A stretch of DNA of 64,000 nt from Firm-04 sp045596625 (lineage in GTDB: Bacteria > Bacillota > Clostridia > Oscillospirales > Ruminococcaceae), in contig JAZOCU010000054.1 of the NCBI GenBank assembly GCA_045596625.1, forward strand, positions 186,001 to 250,000, in the 5' to 3' direction. Below the pieces are notes generated by a model. It saw only the letters and a program-made list of their open reading frames with translations, was not told the origin of the DNA and did not search any database. Shown here one piece after another: positions 35,907-44,924 of this stretch. The translations under genes and the position numbers were made by a program. Within the stretch, counting starts at the first letter, position 1, and each line of letters starts with the position of its first letter.

Positions 35907-35946
35907 ACGGGAGGTTTGCGAATACAATCTTACACAAGCCTCCCGT
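35907..35946 (+). promoter_or_regulatory. Leader hairpin upstream of the GNAT gene
   Basis: ACGGGAGGTTT (35907-35917) pairs with AAGCCTCCCGT (35936-35946), 11 bp with one G-T pair and an 18-nt loop. It lies between the possible leader peptide and the GNAT ribosome binding site. Confidence 0.5.
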
Positions 35947-35977
35947 GTTTGGTCAACACATTTCAGGAGGAAAAACA

Positions 35978-36634
35978 ATGAATAATAATGACTATATGAT
36001 CCGTTTGGAAACAGAAAAAGACTATCGTGAAGTGGAAACACTGGCTCGTGAAGCGTTCTGGAATGTAAGCGTTCCCGGCTGCAATGAGCATTATTTGATC
36101 CATGTCATGAGACAGCATAAAGATTTTATTCCCGAGCTTGCTCACGTGATCGAAATTGATGGGAAAATTATCGGGTGCATTATGTATACAAAGGCAGAGC
36201 TTGCAGACGAAACCGGCAATATCAAGCCGATCGTCTCTATGGGGCCTCTTTGTATTCATCCCGATTATCAGCGCATGGGATACAGCAAGGTTCTCTTGGA
36301 ACATACCTTTGAAATTGTAAAAAATATGGGATATGATACCGTTATCAATTTTGGCAATCCCGATAATTACGTTGCCCGCGGCTACAAAAGCTGCAAAAAG
36401 TACAACGTATGTTTTGAAGGCGATGTTTTCCCTGCGGCTTTGCTTGTCAAAGTGCTGAACGATGACGCTCTTGACGGCAGAAAATGGTTCTATCACCCCA
36501 ATAATGCCGATGAGCCCTGCGGCGATACCGAAGCGGTTGCTGAATTTGACAAGCTCTTTCCACCAAAGGTAAAAGCATGGCAGCCCTCGCAGGAGGAGTT
36601 TTACATCCATAGTCACGCTTTCATCCGCGACTGA
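35978..36634 (+). CDS. GNAT-family N-acetyltransferase
   Basis: 218-residue acetyltransferase. The acetyl-CoA binding segment reads MGPLCIHPDYQRMGYSKVLLEH, with the NFGNPDNYVARGYKSC stretch typical of a clostridial GNAT group. The ATG at 35978 follows CAGGAGG by seven bases; the open frame runs 79 codons further upstream, but that part holds the promoter and leader. Substrate unknown; the long regulated leader suggests an inducible gene, perhaps drug or stress related, which is inference. Confidence 0.85.
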   Translation: MNNNDYMIRLETEKDYREVETLAREAFWNVSVPGCNEHYLIHVMRQHKDFIPELAHVIEIDGKIIGCIMYTKAELADETGNIKPIVSMGPLCIHPDYQRMGYSKVLLEHTFEIVKNMGYDTVINFGNPDNYVARGYKSCKKYNVCFEGDVFPAALLVKVLNDDALDGRKWFYHPNNADEPCGDTEAVAEFDKLFPPKVKAWQPSQEEFYIHSHAFIRD

Positions 36635-36724
36635 ACAAATCGAACACCATAATACGTCTTTCCAATAATGCGTAATCCGCACACTCGTCCGGATATCGTT
36701 AACGGAGAAAAGCGAATGGTAAGT

Positions 36725-36763
36725 AACCCGAAAGGCATACCGCCTTTCGGGTTTTCTTTTTTC
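36725..36763 (+). terminator. Terminator after the GNAT gene
   Basis: AACCCGAAAGGC / GCCTTTCGGGTT, 12-bp stem, 5-nt loop, then TTCTTTTTT. The rest of 36635-36876 shows no gene. Confidence 0.9.
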
Positions 36764-36876
36764 GTCGGGAACAGTAACCACAGTTACCCGAATGCATAAA
36801 AAGCTGCCGATTGAGATGATGTGTTTCATGATAACATCACTTCCGATCTTCGATCACACAACGATCTTCAATGCTA

Positions 36877-36905
36877 TTGACTTTTTTGGGGAAACACGAT
36901 ACAAT
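36877..36905 (+). promoter_or_regulatory. Promoter of the TIR-like/TPR gene
   Basis: TTGACT (36877-36882), 17-bp spacer, TACAAT (36900-36905), 49 bases before the ATG. Confidence 0.75.
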
Positions 36906-36953
36906 ATAAATGACGCTTTATGCAAATTCTACACTGTTGGGAGGTTTTCCTGT

Positions 36954-38573
36954 ATGAAAAAAGCATTTGTCATCATGCCTTATGATAAAAGCTTCAATCG
37001 CTTATATTCCATGATCATCCAGAATGCATTGGAAAAGAAAGGCTACGAATGTATTCGGCAGGATATGACCGGTCAAGGCGGTCATATCATGAAAAATGTA
37101 ATTATCAATATTGCCGAATCGGATCTCGTGATTGCGGATCTTTCCGATCACAATTGGAATGTAGCCTATGAACTGGGTATTCGTCATACCATGAATCGCA
37201 ATGGCACCATTCTGATGTGCCGTAAGGATCAGAAAGAATCGTTGCCCTTTGATATCAATGGTGTCAATGTTCTCTATTATGATTCCGATTGGATCGACAG
37301 CTTTTCAGAAGACACCATCATTGCAGAGCTGGAAAAACGCATTGCTGTTTGCGAAACCTGTTCTGCTGCCGATTCTGACAGCCCGGTGCATGATGTATTC
37401 ACCGGATTGCCTGCACAGCTTTTACATGGTGCGATTCAGCAAGATGAGGAAATGGCAGAACGCCTGAAGCAGCTCCAGAAAGAAAATGCTAAGCTTCGGG
37501 AGCGTATGGAAAAAGCCGGTCTGAGCGATCAGCATACAGAGCACGCCGCCGATATCCGCCGAATCTTCAACGAAGCCATCGACAACAGCATCTATTACAG
37601 CGATGATGCTGTCAATAAACTGAAAGAATTCTGCAGCAAGGGTCTGAAACGAGAGTTCGCTGATTTCCTTGCCGATGTGTTGGAAAAAGGCTATCTGGAT
37701 GAGGCTGACTGCAAAATTGTTTACAGATTATGCCGTGACCATATCAAAATCCCGCCGCTGACCAAAGTTTTTCTCGAACACGCTGCCAAGCTCTATCCCG
37801 ATAATGAAGAGCTGAATATCTATCTTGCCAATGAGCTCGGCAAGAGCTATGAAAATCGTGAGCAGGCACTTGTCATCGCTAACGATATGATCGGCGTGAA
37901 CAAGCGAAACGGCAAATATGAAAGCACCAAACACGTAACTTATAACGTCATTGTCGCTTTCTTCAACTTGTATCTGCGTCTGAAAAAATACAAAGAAATC
38001 CTTCAGCTTAAGGATGTTCTGCTGCAGGAATACAGAAGAAGTGCCACACAGGCTTTGATTTACAGAAATGCGGCACTGGCACATCTGAATCTGGAACAAT
38101 TGGAGGAAGCTGAGCAGAATTGCCGTATTGCCATGACCCATGCGCCCGAAAACGATATGGGCCACTACATCCAATACCGGATCTATCGTGCTTGTGAAAA
38201 CTTTTCGGCAGCTTATATGGAGATGGAACAATCCATTTCCTGTGCACCTACCAACGAGGATAACTTTTACGCAATGGCAGGCTTTATCTGCGATGAAAAC
38301 TATGCACGTACCTCCTTGGAGGAAGAGCCGCATCTGATCCACTCCAGTGATGTGAGAAGCTATGCTGTTCCGTTTATTATCTATGCTTTGCACCTTTATC
38401 GGAACAATTGCAGCCAAGCCGTTGCCTTTTTACGGCGCAACGGATTCGATTCTGATGCAGAACGCTGTATCAAGGCATTCCATCAAAATACCGATCCGCT
38501 GTCCGCATTCAATGATCTGGATTTCGCTTTTGTAAAGTATTGCATCGAGACAAAATCCAAGCTCGAAAACTAA
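36954..38573 (+). CDS. TIR/deoxyribosyltransferase-like domain with TPR-like C-terminus
   Basis: 539-residue soluble protein. The N-terminal domain (1-130) starts KKAFVIMPYDKSFNRLY and continues DLVIADLSDHNWNVAYELGIRHT, the pattern of TIR-like/nucleoside 2-deoxyribosyltransferase-like domains that bind nucleotides; Glu73 in YELG is the likely catalytic residue. A coiled coil lies at about 158-188, then helical repeats of TPR type from about 260 to 500 (for example AALAHLNLEQLEEAEQNCRIAM). Related N-terminal domains hydrolyse NAD in bacterial immunity; activity here is inference. GGGAGG sets the ATG at 36954. It stands alone between terminators. Confidence 0.7.
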   Translation: MKKAFVIMPYDKSFNRLYSMIIQNALEKKGYECIRQDMTGQGGHIMKNVIINIAESDLVIADLSDHNWNVAYELGIRHTMNRNGTILMCRKDQKESLPFDINGVNVLYYDSDWIDSFSEDTIIAELEKRIAVCETCSAADSDSPVHDVFTGLPAQLLHGAIQQDEEMAERLKQLQKENAKLRERMEKAGLSDQHTEHAADIRRIFNEAIDNSIYYSDDAVNKLKEFCSKGLKREFADFLADVLEKGYLDEADCKIVYRLCRDHIKIPPLTKVFLEHAAKLYPDNEELNIYLANELGKSYENREQALVIANDMIGVNKRNGKYESTKHVTYNVIVAFFNLYLRLKKYKEILQLKDVLLQEYRRSATQALIYRNAALAHLNLEQLEEAEQNCRIAMTHAPENDMGHYIQYRIYRACENFSAAYMEMEQSISCAPTNEDNFYAMAGFICDENYARTSLEEEPHLIHSSDVRSYAVPFIIYALHLYRNNCSQAVAFLRRNGFDSDAERCIKAFHQNTDPLSAFNDLDFAFVKYCIETKSKLEN

Positions 38574-38594
38574 ATGCTCTTTTCTCAATAAAAA

Positions 38595-38630
38595 AACCGG
38601 CAGACCACATCACGGTCTGCCGGTTTTGCT
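38595..38630 (+). terminator. Terminator after the TIR-like/TPR gene
   Basis: AACCGGCAGACC / GGTCTGCCGGTT with a 7-nt loop and T run, 21 bases after the stop. Confidence 0.9.
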
Positions 38631-38679
38631 GTTATGCGCTTTGATCGTATTTGTCTTGCGTGTTATCTTGCAAAACAAA

Positions 38680-38721
38680 AAACGCTGCTTATGATACATC
38701 TCGGTATCATAAGCAGCGTTT
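38680..38721 (-). terminator. Terminator of the glg operon
   Basis: An 18-bp perfect stem (38680-38697 with 38704-38721), 6-nt loop; on the minus strand it is followed by a T run. It lies 38 bases after the glgA stop. Confidence 0.9.
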
Positions 38722-38759
38722 GCATTGGCTAAGACGATCTCAATAATGATTTGTTAGGA

Positions 38760-40193
38760 TCACTGATTCCAGCTCTCCAGCTCACGATACAAGCCAAGAT
38801 ACAGCTCGGCAGAATTTGCCCAGCTGAAATCTGCACGCATCGCATTGTTCATAATGCTCTTCCAACGTTCCGGCTGATAATAAGCATCTCTTGCACGGCA
38901 AACTGCACCAAGCATATCATGGGCATTATAGGTCTTGAACGTAAAGCCGGTACCGTTTTCACCGCCTGCATCCTGCACAGAATCTCGCAACCCGCCGGTT
39001 TCTCTTACGATTGGCATGGTGCCGTAACGCATCGCATACATCTGTGCCAGACCGCAAGGCTCACTCTGTGAAGGCATTAAAAACATATCGCAGCCGGCAT
39101 AGATCTTGCGGGAGAGTGCCGGTACAAAGCCCAATGTCACACTCACCTGTTCCGGATACCGCCATGCCATTTCACGGAAGAAATCCTCATAGATCCGCTC
39201 GCCGCTGCCCAACACCGCAAATCGCAGTCCCTGCTGCAGCATTTCTTCAAATACATAGCGGATCAGATCAATACCCTTATGGGCAACAAATCTTGTGCAG
39301 ATACCAATCAGAGGCGTATCGCTCTGGGGCAGGCCAAGCTCTGCTTCCAGCGCACGCTTACAGGCATTTTTTCCGGTCGGCTTCTTGATGCTGTAATGCT
39401 GATACGGTGCTGTCAATGTTTCGTCGGTTTCAGGATTATAGCTTTCCACATCAATACCATTGAGAAAACCGGTGAGCTTATATTGCTTATTGGTCAAAGC
39501 ACGATCCAGACCATGACTATACCACGGATCCAGAATCTCCCATGCATAACTGGGGCTTACCGTAGTGATCTTGTCAGCAGTCTCAATAGCACCCTTCATC
39601 ATATTGACATTGCCATCATATTCCAGCAGATTAGCGTGGTACATGGGAATGCCCATCAGCTCATTGATAACCTCCATGCCATATTTGCCCTGATAAGCAA
39701 TATTATGAATGGTAAATACAGTGCGAATATTATCAAACCCCTCTTGATACTTATAGAAAATTTGATAATACACCGGTGTCAGCGCAGTCTGCCAGTCGTT
39801 GCAATGCAGCACTGCCGGCTTAAAATCGATCACACGAAGCATCTCAAGGATGGCACGGCTGAAAAAGACAAAGCGCTCACAATCATCATAGAAGCCATAG
39901 ATGCCGTCACGTTTGAAATAGTATTCGTTATCGATAAAGTAGTAGGTCACACCATTGGAAACCGCAGAAAACACACCGCAATACTGCTTTCTCCATGCCA
40001 CATCAACGGTGATGGAAGCCAAAAAAGTCATGGTTTCCCGCATTTCATCGCTGATCGATTTGTAAAGCGGAATGACAACTCGGCAATCATGCCCTTTTTG
40101 ATTCAATGCAAGAGGCAATGCACCTGCTACATCCGCCAATCCACCGGATGCAACATAAGGTCTTGCTTCACTGGATGCAAATAAAATATTCAT
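38760..40193 (-). CDS. glgA: Glycogen synthase
   Basis: 477-residue GT5 transferase that extends alpha-1,4-glucan from ADP-glucose. The N-terminal motif reads ASGGLADVAGALP, where many members have KTGG. The C-terminal GT domain has GICTRFVAHKGIDL and the conserved EPCGLAQMYAMRYGTMPIVRETGGL. Last gene of the leftward glgBCDA operon; starts 42 bases after glgD. Confidence 0.95.
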   Translation of the reverse strand: MNILFASSEARPYVASGGLADVAGALPLALNQKGHDCRVVIPLYKSISDEMRETMTFLASITVDVAWRKQYCGVFSAVSNGVTYYFIDNEYYFKRDGIYGFYDDCERFVFFSRAILEMLRVIDFKPAVLHCNDWQTALTPVYYQIFYKYQEGFDNIRTVFTIHNIAYQGKYGMEVINELMGIPMYHANLLEYDGNVNMMKGAIETADKITTVSPSYAWEILDPWYSHGLDRALTNKQYKLTGFLNGIDVESYNPETDETLTAPYQHYSIKKPTGKNACKRALEAELGLPQSDTPLIGICTRFVAHKGIDLIRYVFEEMLQQGLRFAVLGSGERIYEDFFREMAWRYPEQVSVTLGFVPALSRKIYAGCDMFLMPSQSEPCGLAQMYAMRYGTMPIVRETGGLRDSVQDAGGENGTGFTFKTYNAHDMLGAVCRARDAYYQPERWKSIMNNAMRADFSWANSAELYLGLYRELESWNQ

Positions 40194-40235
40194 AAATCAG
40201 GCTCCTTTCTTTTTCGATATGTTAGCGCAAAAGGA

Positions 40236-41363
40236 TCAGATCTGTGCGCCTTTGCCAATGAACAGCGGATATCCCTTGGAACCGGTCAACTGACGCTCGT
40301 CCGCAATTCTTACATTCTTATCGGTAATCACATTGCGGATGGAACAGCGTTCTCCGATCACAGTATCCTGCGTAATAATACTGTCACGCACAACAGTACC
40401 CTTACCGATCCGTACACCACGGAACAGTACACAGTTTTCCACTTTGCCCTCGATCACGCAGCCATCTGCAATCAAAGAATTCTTGATATGAGATTCCAGA
40501 CCAAAGCGTACCGGCGCATTATCCTTGGTTTTGGTGTAAATCGGAGCCGTTTTGGTAAAGAGCGCCTCTCGATTCTTGGTATCCAGCAACGCCAAATTCG
40601 CTGCAAAATAGCTGGGCAGCGAATCGATTCTGGAATAATACCCTTTGTGCTCATAAGCAAATACACGATAGTTTGCAGAACGATCCAACAAAATATCCCG
40701 GCGGAAACTGTATCGGTTCCGGCTCATGGATTCCTTCACGATCCGACGTAAGAATTCCTTGCTCATGATATACATATCAAGACCCAAATTGCATTCGCCG
40801 GTCATAGGCGGATCGATCATTACATCATTGATAAAGCCATCCTCACCCACACCGAAAACCGTAGCCGAGGTCTCTGTTGCCTGATCATAAAAGCCCTTGG
40901 CATAGATCGCAGTGATATCTGCACCGCTGCGGATATGCTGTGCCACAACAGGACGATAGTCGATCGTTGTGACAATATCACAGTCCGTCAGCACCACATA
41001 GTCTGCATTGGAATGCTCAACAAAGCTCCATACGTTGCCCAGTGCATCCAGACGGCCACTATAAATGGTAGAGCTGGTATGGCTAAACGGCGGCAGAAGA
41101 TGCAATCCACCGTTTTTCCGTGCCAGATCCCATTCTCTGCCGGAGCCGACATGATCCAACAAAGAGCCATAATTGCGCTTGGTGATCACGCCTACCTGTG
41201 AAATGCCGGAATTTACAAAATTCGACAACGGAAAATCGATCAGACGATAACGGCCGCCAAACAGCACCGAGCCCATGGTGCGCAGCTTCGTCAGATCCAT
41301 TATTGCTGAATCATGGATACTGGCAAATACCAGTCCCAGAACATTTTGATTGGTTCTTATCAT
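40236..41363 (-). CDS. glgD: GlgD subunit of glucose-1-phosphate adenylyltransferase
   Basis: 375-residue GlgC paralogue found in Firmicutes, thought to be a regulatory or weakly active subunit of ADP-glucose pyrophosphorylase. It keeps the fold (GGRYRLIDFPLSNFVNSGI) and the C-terminal left-handed beta-helix (SLIADGCVIEGKVENCV), but the N-terminal nucleotide loop of GlgC (AGGQGSRL) is replaced by ASIHDSAIMDLT, so catalysis is probably impaired. It lies 15 bases downstream of glgC. Confidence 0.93.
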   Translation of the reverse strand: MIRTNQNVLGLVFASIHDSAIMDLTKLRTMGSVLFGGRYRLIDFPLSNFVNSGISQVGVITKRNYGSLLDHVGSGREWDLARKNGGLHLLPPFSHTSSTIYSGRLDALGNVWSFVEHSNADYVVLTDCDIVTTIDYRPVVAQHIRSGADITAIYAKGFYDQATETSATVFGVGEDGFINDVMIDPPMTGECNLGLDMYIMSKEFLRRIVKESMSRNRYSFRRDILLDRSANYRVFAYEHKGYYSRIDSLPSYFAANLALLDTKNREALFTKTAPIYTKTKDNAPVRFGLESHIKNSLIADGCVIEGKVENCVLFRGVRIGKGTVVRDSIITQDTVIGERCSIRNVITDKNVRIADERQLTGSKGYPLFIGKGAQI

Positions 41364-41378
41364 GATATACGCCTCCCC

Positions 41379-42584
41379 TTAAATATCTTCCGAAAGAATC
41401 TGCTTGGGGGCAACTTCCTTGCCTTCACCGATGGTCACATTATGACCGACCACAGCAATTCCCCATTCATCACGATTCTCCTGGTATTCTTCGGGGCTTC
41501 TGCCGATGTGGGCATTCTGTCCCACAACGCAGTCCTCTCCGACGATCGCATATTCTACCACCGCACCTGCCTTGATGACTGTGCCGGGCATCACAATACT
41601 GTACTGTACCTTGGCGCCCTCTTCAATGACAACACCGGAGAAAATTACAGAAAAATCTACCTTGCCATTGATCACAGAACCTTCGGTGATCATCGCATTT
41701 TCCACCTCAGCAGATGCACCGATATATTGCGGCGGCATGTTGTCATGGCGGGAATAGATCTTCCATTCCTTATCATAGAGATCCAAGGGCTCACTGGGGC
41801 TTAACAGATCCATATTGGCATCCCACAGTGAATCCAATGTACCTACATCCTTCCAATAGCCTTCAAAGGTATAGGCAAACAGACGCTCCCCATTGGCAAG
41901 CATAGCAGGAATGATATCTTTGCCGAAATCCTTAGAGCCGGTATTGGCATTCTCGTTCTCGATCAGATATTTCTTCAGCTTTTCCCATGTAAAGATATAG
42001 ATACCCATTGAGGCCAATGTCGATTTCGGCTCTTTCGGCTTTTCCGTGAAATCTACCACACGAAGTTCTTCATCACAGGTCATAATACCCATACGACTTG
42101 CCTCAGAAAGCGGCACATCCAAGACAGCAATGGTCAGATCTGCTTGGTTTGCCTTATGGAAATCAAGCATTTTGGAGTAATCCATCTTATAGATGTGATC
42201 GCCGCCCAGCACAACAACATATTCAGGATGATAACGCTCAACAAAACTGATATTCTGATAAATAGCATTTGCCGTACCCTCATACCAAGAAGCACCGGCT
42301 GCGGTCTGATACGGGGGCAGTACATGAACACCGCCATGGAGCTTATCCAGATCCCACGGCTGACCGTTGCCGATATAATCATTGAGCACCAAAGGCTGAT
42401 ATTGCGTCAGTACGCCGACCGTATCAATGCCGGAATTGGTGCAGTTGGAAAGCGGAAAATCGATCAGGCGATATTTGCCGCCAAAAGGCACCGCAGGCTT
42501 TGCCATATCCTTGGTCAGAGCGTATAAACGACTGCCTTGGCCGCCTGCCAGCAGCATAGCTACACATTCTTTTTTAATATACAT
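41379..42584 (-). CDS. glgC: Glucose-1-phosphate adenylyltransferase
   Basis: 401-residue catalytic subunit making ADP-glucose from glucose-1-phosphate and ATP, the committed step of glycogen synthesis. The nucleotidyltransferase motif is LLAGGQGSRLYALT; PAVPFGGKYRLIDFPLSNC and GDHIYKMDY are also conserved; a beta-helix domain forms the C-terminus. Length is slightly below the E. coli enzyme, as in other Firmicutes. Confidence 0.95.
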   Translation of the reverse strand: MYIKKECVAMLLAGGQGSRLYALTKDMAKPAVPFGGKYRLIDFPLSNCTNSGIDTVGVLTQYQPLVLNDYIGNGQPWDLDKLHGGVHVLPPYQTAAGASWYEGTANAIYQNISFVERYHPEYVVVLGGDHIYKMDYSKMLDFHKANQADLTIAVLDVPLSEASRMGIMTCDEELRVVDFTEKPKEPKSTLASMGIYIFTWEKLKKYLIENENANTGSKDFGKDIIPAMLANGERLFAYTFEGYWKDVGTLDSLWDANMDLLSPSEPLDLYDKEWKIYSRHDNMPPQYIGASAEVENAMITEGSVINGKVDFSVIFSGVVIEEGAKVQYSIVMPGTVIKAGAVVEYAIVGEDCVVGQNAHIGRSPEEYQENRDEWGIAVVGHNVTIGEGKEVAPKQILSEDI

Positions 42585-42653
42585 TCAGTAAAGGCCTCCT
42601 TTATTCTTTCGCAGTCAAACAAGCAGACTGTATTTGTCATAATGTTTCGTTAA

Positions 42654-44666
42654 TTATTGAGACAATTCCGATTTTTTAGCAGCTGATCTTGCTTTCTTTC
42701 CGGCAGCGGATTTCTTGGCGGCGGTTTTCGGTTTGGTTTCCGTTGCGGCAGCGGCAGTACGCTTTTTTCGTGGTGTGCACTGATAATACTGTACCGAAAG
42801 CGGCGGCAGGGTCAGGGCAACCGATTGATCAAAGCCATGCATAGGCAGTTTCTTCGTGCGCACCGAGTTCAGCGCTGCACCGCTTCCGCCGAATTCTGCG
42901 GCATCGGAATCCAGCACCAGACGATACGTGCCTGCATAAGGAACACCAATGCAGTACTCCTCCCGCTGAACAGGAACAAAATTGCAAACCGCCACAATTT
43001 CATTGCCGTTATCGTCAATACGTCGGAATGCGATCACGCTCTGGCGATAATCGTCATTGCTGATCCATGAAAAACCGCCCCAGGAATCATCATTCTGCCA
43101 CAGCGCCGGTGTATTCAGATAGAAGCGGTTCAACGCCTTTGAAAACTCCAGCAGCTGCTGATGTGCAGGGTATTGCAGCAGCAGCCAATCCAGCTCGGTT
43201 TTATAATCCCACTCTTTCATCTGACCGAATTCCTGCCCCATAAACAGCAGCTTTTTGCCGGGATGCGCAGTCATATAGGAAAGAAACGCACGGTAGGAAG
43301 AAAACTTCTGCTCATAAGTGCCGGGCATTTTCTCGATCATCGAACACTTTCCATGCACGATTTCATCATGAGAGATCGGCAGCACATAGTTTTCAGAGAA
43401 ACAATAGAAGAATGAGAAGGTCAGCTTCTCATGATTAAAAGCACGATACAGCGGATCCATGGACATATAACAAAGCATATCGTTCATCCAGCCCATATTC
43501 CACTTGAAATTAAAACCCAAACCACCGATATCCGTAGGCTTTGTTACCAATGGCCATGCCGTAGATTCCTCGGCAATCATCAGCACCTCGGGATGCCGTG
43601 CAAACACCGTCTCATTCAGCTCCTTGAAGAAAGAGACCGCCTCCAAATTCTCGTTGCCGCCATTCTGGTTGGGACGCCACTCGCCGCCTCTGCGATCATA
43701 ATCCAGATACAGCATGGAAGCTACCGCATCCACACGCAGTCCGTCAATATGAAATGCACTCAGCCAATGACAGGCAGAAGAAATCAGAAATGCACGCACT
43801 TCGGGTCTGCCATAATCAAACACACGTGTTCCCCAGCCTTTATGCTCCATTTTCAGCGGATCACTGTATTCATAGCAGCAATCACCGTCAAATTGATATA
43901 ATCCATGCGCATCCTTGGGGAAATGTGCAGGCACCCAGTCGAGAATCACACCGATTCCTGCTTGGTGGAACATATCTATCATCTGACGGAAATCATCGGG
44001 TGTGCCAAAACGGGAAGTCGGTGCAAAATAGCCTACCACCTGATAGCCCCAGGAGCCATCAAAGGGGTATTCCGTTAGCGGCATGAACTCGATATGCGTA
44101 TAGGAAAGCGACTGCATATACGGGATCATCTGCTTGGCAAATTCCACATAAGAAAGCGGATTACCGTCCTCATAGGTGCGCCAAGAATTCAAATGCACCT
44201 CATAAATGTTCATGGGGCTTTTATAAACATTGGTCTGTTTTTTCTTTTCAAACCAAGCAGCATCCTGCCAGGTATATTCCGATTCAAAAATGCGAGAAGC
44301 GGTATGCGGTGCCGTTTCATAGTGCATCGCATAGGGATCCGATTTCATCAGCACCGTCCCGGATCGGGTCTCAATACTGTATTTATAGGTAGTAAATTGA
44401 GGCAGACGCTTGCATCTTGCCTGCCATACACCGTCAGAGACCTGCTCCATAGGCATTGCGCTGCGATTCCATTCATTGAATTCGCCTACAACAGAAATAC
44501 TCTTTGCATGCGGTGCCCAAACCCGAAAAACAGTATATTGTCCCCTGCCACGTTTTTCTGTATGCGCACCAAAATATTGCTGTGCGTCAAAATTTCTTCC
44601 TTGATAGAACAAATAAAGAGGAAACGCATCAGGATTTTTCCGGCTGGTTTCATCCGAAGAACTCAT
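42654..44666 (-). CDS. glgB: 1,4-alpha-glucan branching enzyme
   Basis: 670-residue GH13 enzyme that adds alpha-1,6 branches. The CBM48 domain is at about 35-120 (FRVWAPHAKSISVVGEFNEWN); the catalytic barrel has DWVPAHFP, GLRVDAVASMLY (nucleophile Asp), MIAEES (acid/base Glu) and SHDEIVHGK. The C-terminus is an Ala/Lys/Thr-rich basic tail of about 35 residues not typical of the family. First gene of the glg operon. The ribosome binding site is weak, so a slightly different start is possible. Confidence 0.93.
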   Translation of the reverse strand: MSSSDETSRKNPDAFPLYLFYQGRNFDAQQYFGAHTEKRGRGQYTVFRVWAPHAKSISVVGEFNEWNRSAMPMEQVSDGVWQARCKRLPQFTTYKYSIETRSGTVLMKSDPYAMHYETAPHTASRIFESEYTWQDAAWFEKKKQTNVYKSPMNIYEVHLNSWRTYEDGNPLSYVEFAKQMIPYMQSLSYTHIEFMPLTEYPFDGSWGYQVVGYFAPTSRFGTPDDFRQMIDMFHQAGIGVILDWVPAHFPKDAHGLYQFDGDCCYEYSDPLKMEHKGWGTRVFDYGRPEVRAFLISSACHWLSAFHIDGLRVDAVASMLYLDYDRRGGEWRPNQNGGNENLEAVSFFKELNETVFARHPEVLMIAEESTAWPLVTKPTDIGGLGFNFKWNMGWMNDMLCYMSMDPLYRAFNHEKLTFSFFYCFSENYVLPISHDEIVHGKCSMIEKMPGTYEQKFSSYRAFLSYMTAHPGKKLLFMGQEFGQMKEWDYKTELDWLLLQYPAHQQLLEFSKALNRFYLNTPALWQNDDSWGGFSWISNDDYRQSVIAFRRIDDNGNEIVAVCNFVPVQREEYCIGVPYAGTYRLVLDSDAAEFGGSGAALNSVRTKKLPMHGFDQSVALTLPPLSVQYYQCTPRKKRTAAAATETKPKTAAKKSAAGKKARSAAKKSELSQ

Positions 44667-44774
44667 AAATTAAATCCAAGGCCATTCAGAAAATCTGTCG
44701 GCACGATCCTTTCTTTAGAAATAAAAACAAATATGCTGCTGCACCCAGACTAAAGCAGTAATTCTAACATATTT

Positions 44775-44803
44775 ATTTTATCATATCTTGCCCGCTCTTT
44801 CAA
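44775..44803 (-). promoter_or_regulatory. Probable promoter of the glg operon
   Basis: Minus strand TTGAAA (44798-44803), 17-bp spacer, TAAAAT (44775-44780). It gives a leader of about 100 nt before glgB. Confidence 0.6.
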
Positions 44804-44924
44804 GCATTTCTGAGAATCCCTAAAAAAATTTATGAGTTCTTCCAATTTCTCTGATAGTTTTTAGTCCTTTTGCACAACATTCAGAAATTCATTTTTTGTT
44901 TTTTACTAAAAAATGAACGAATAT

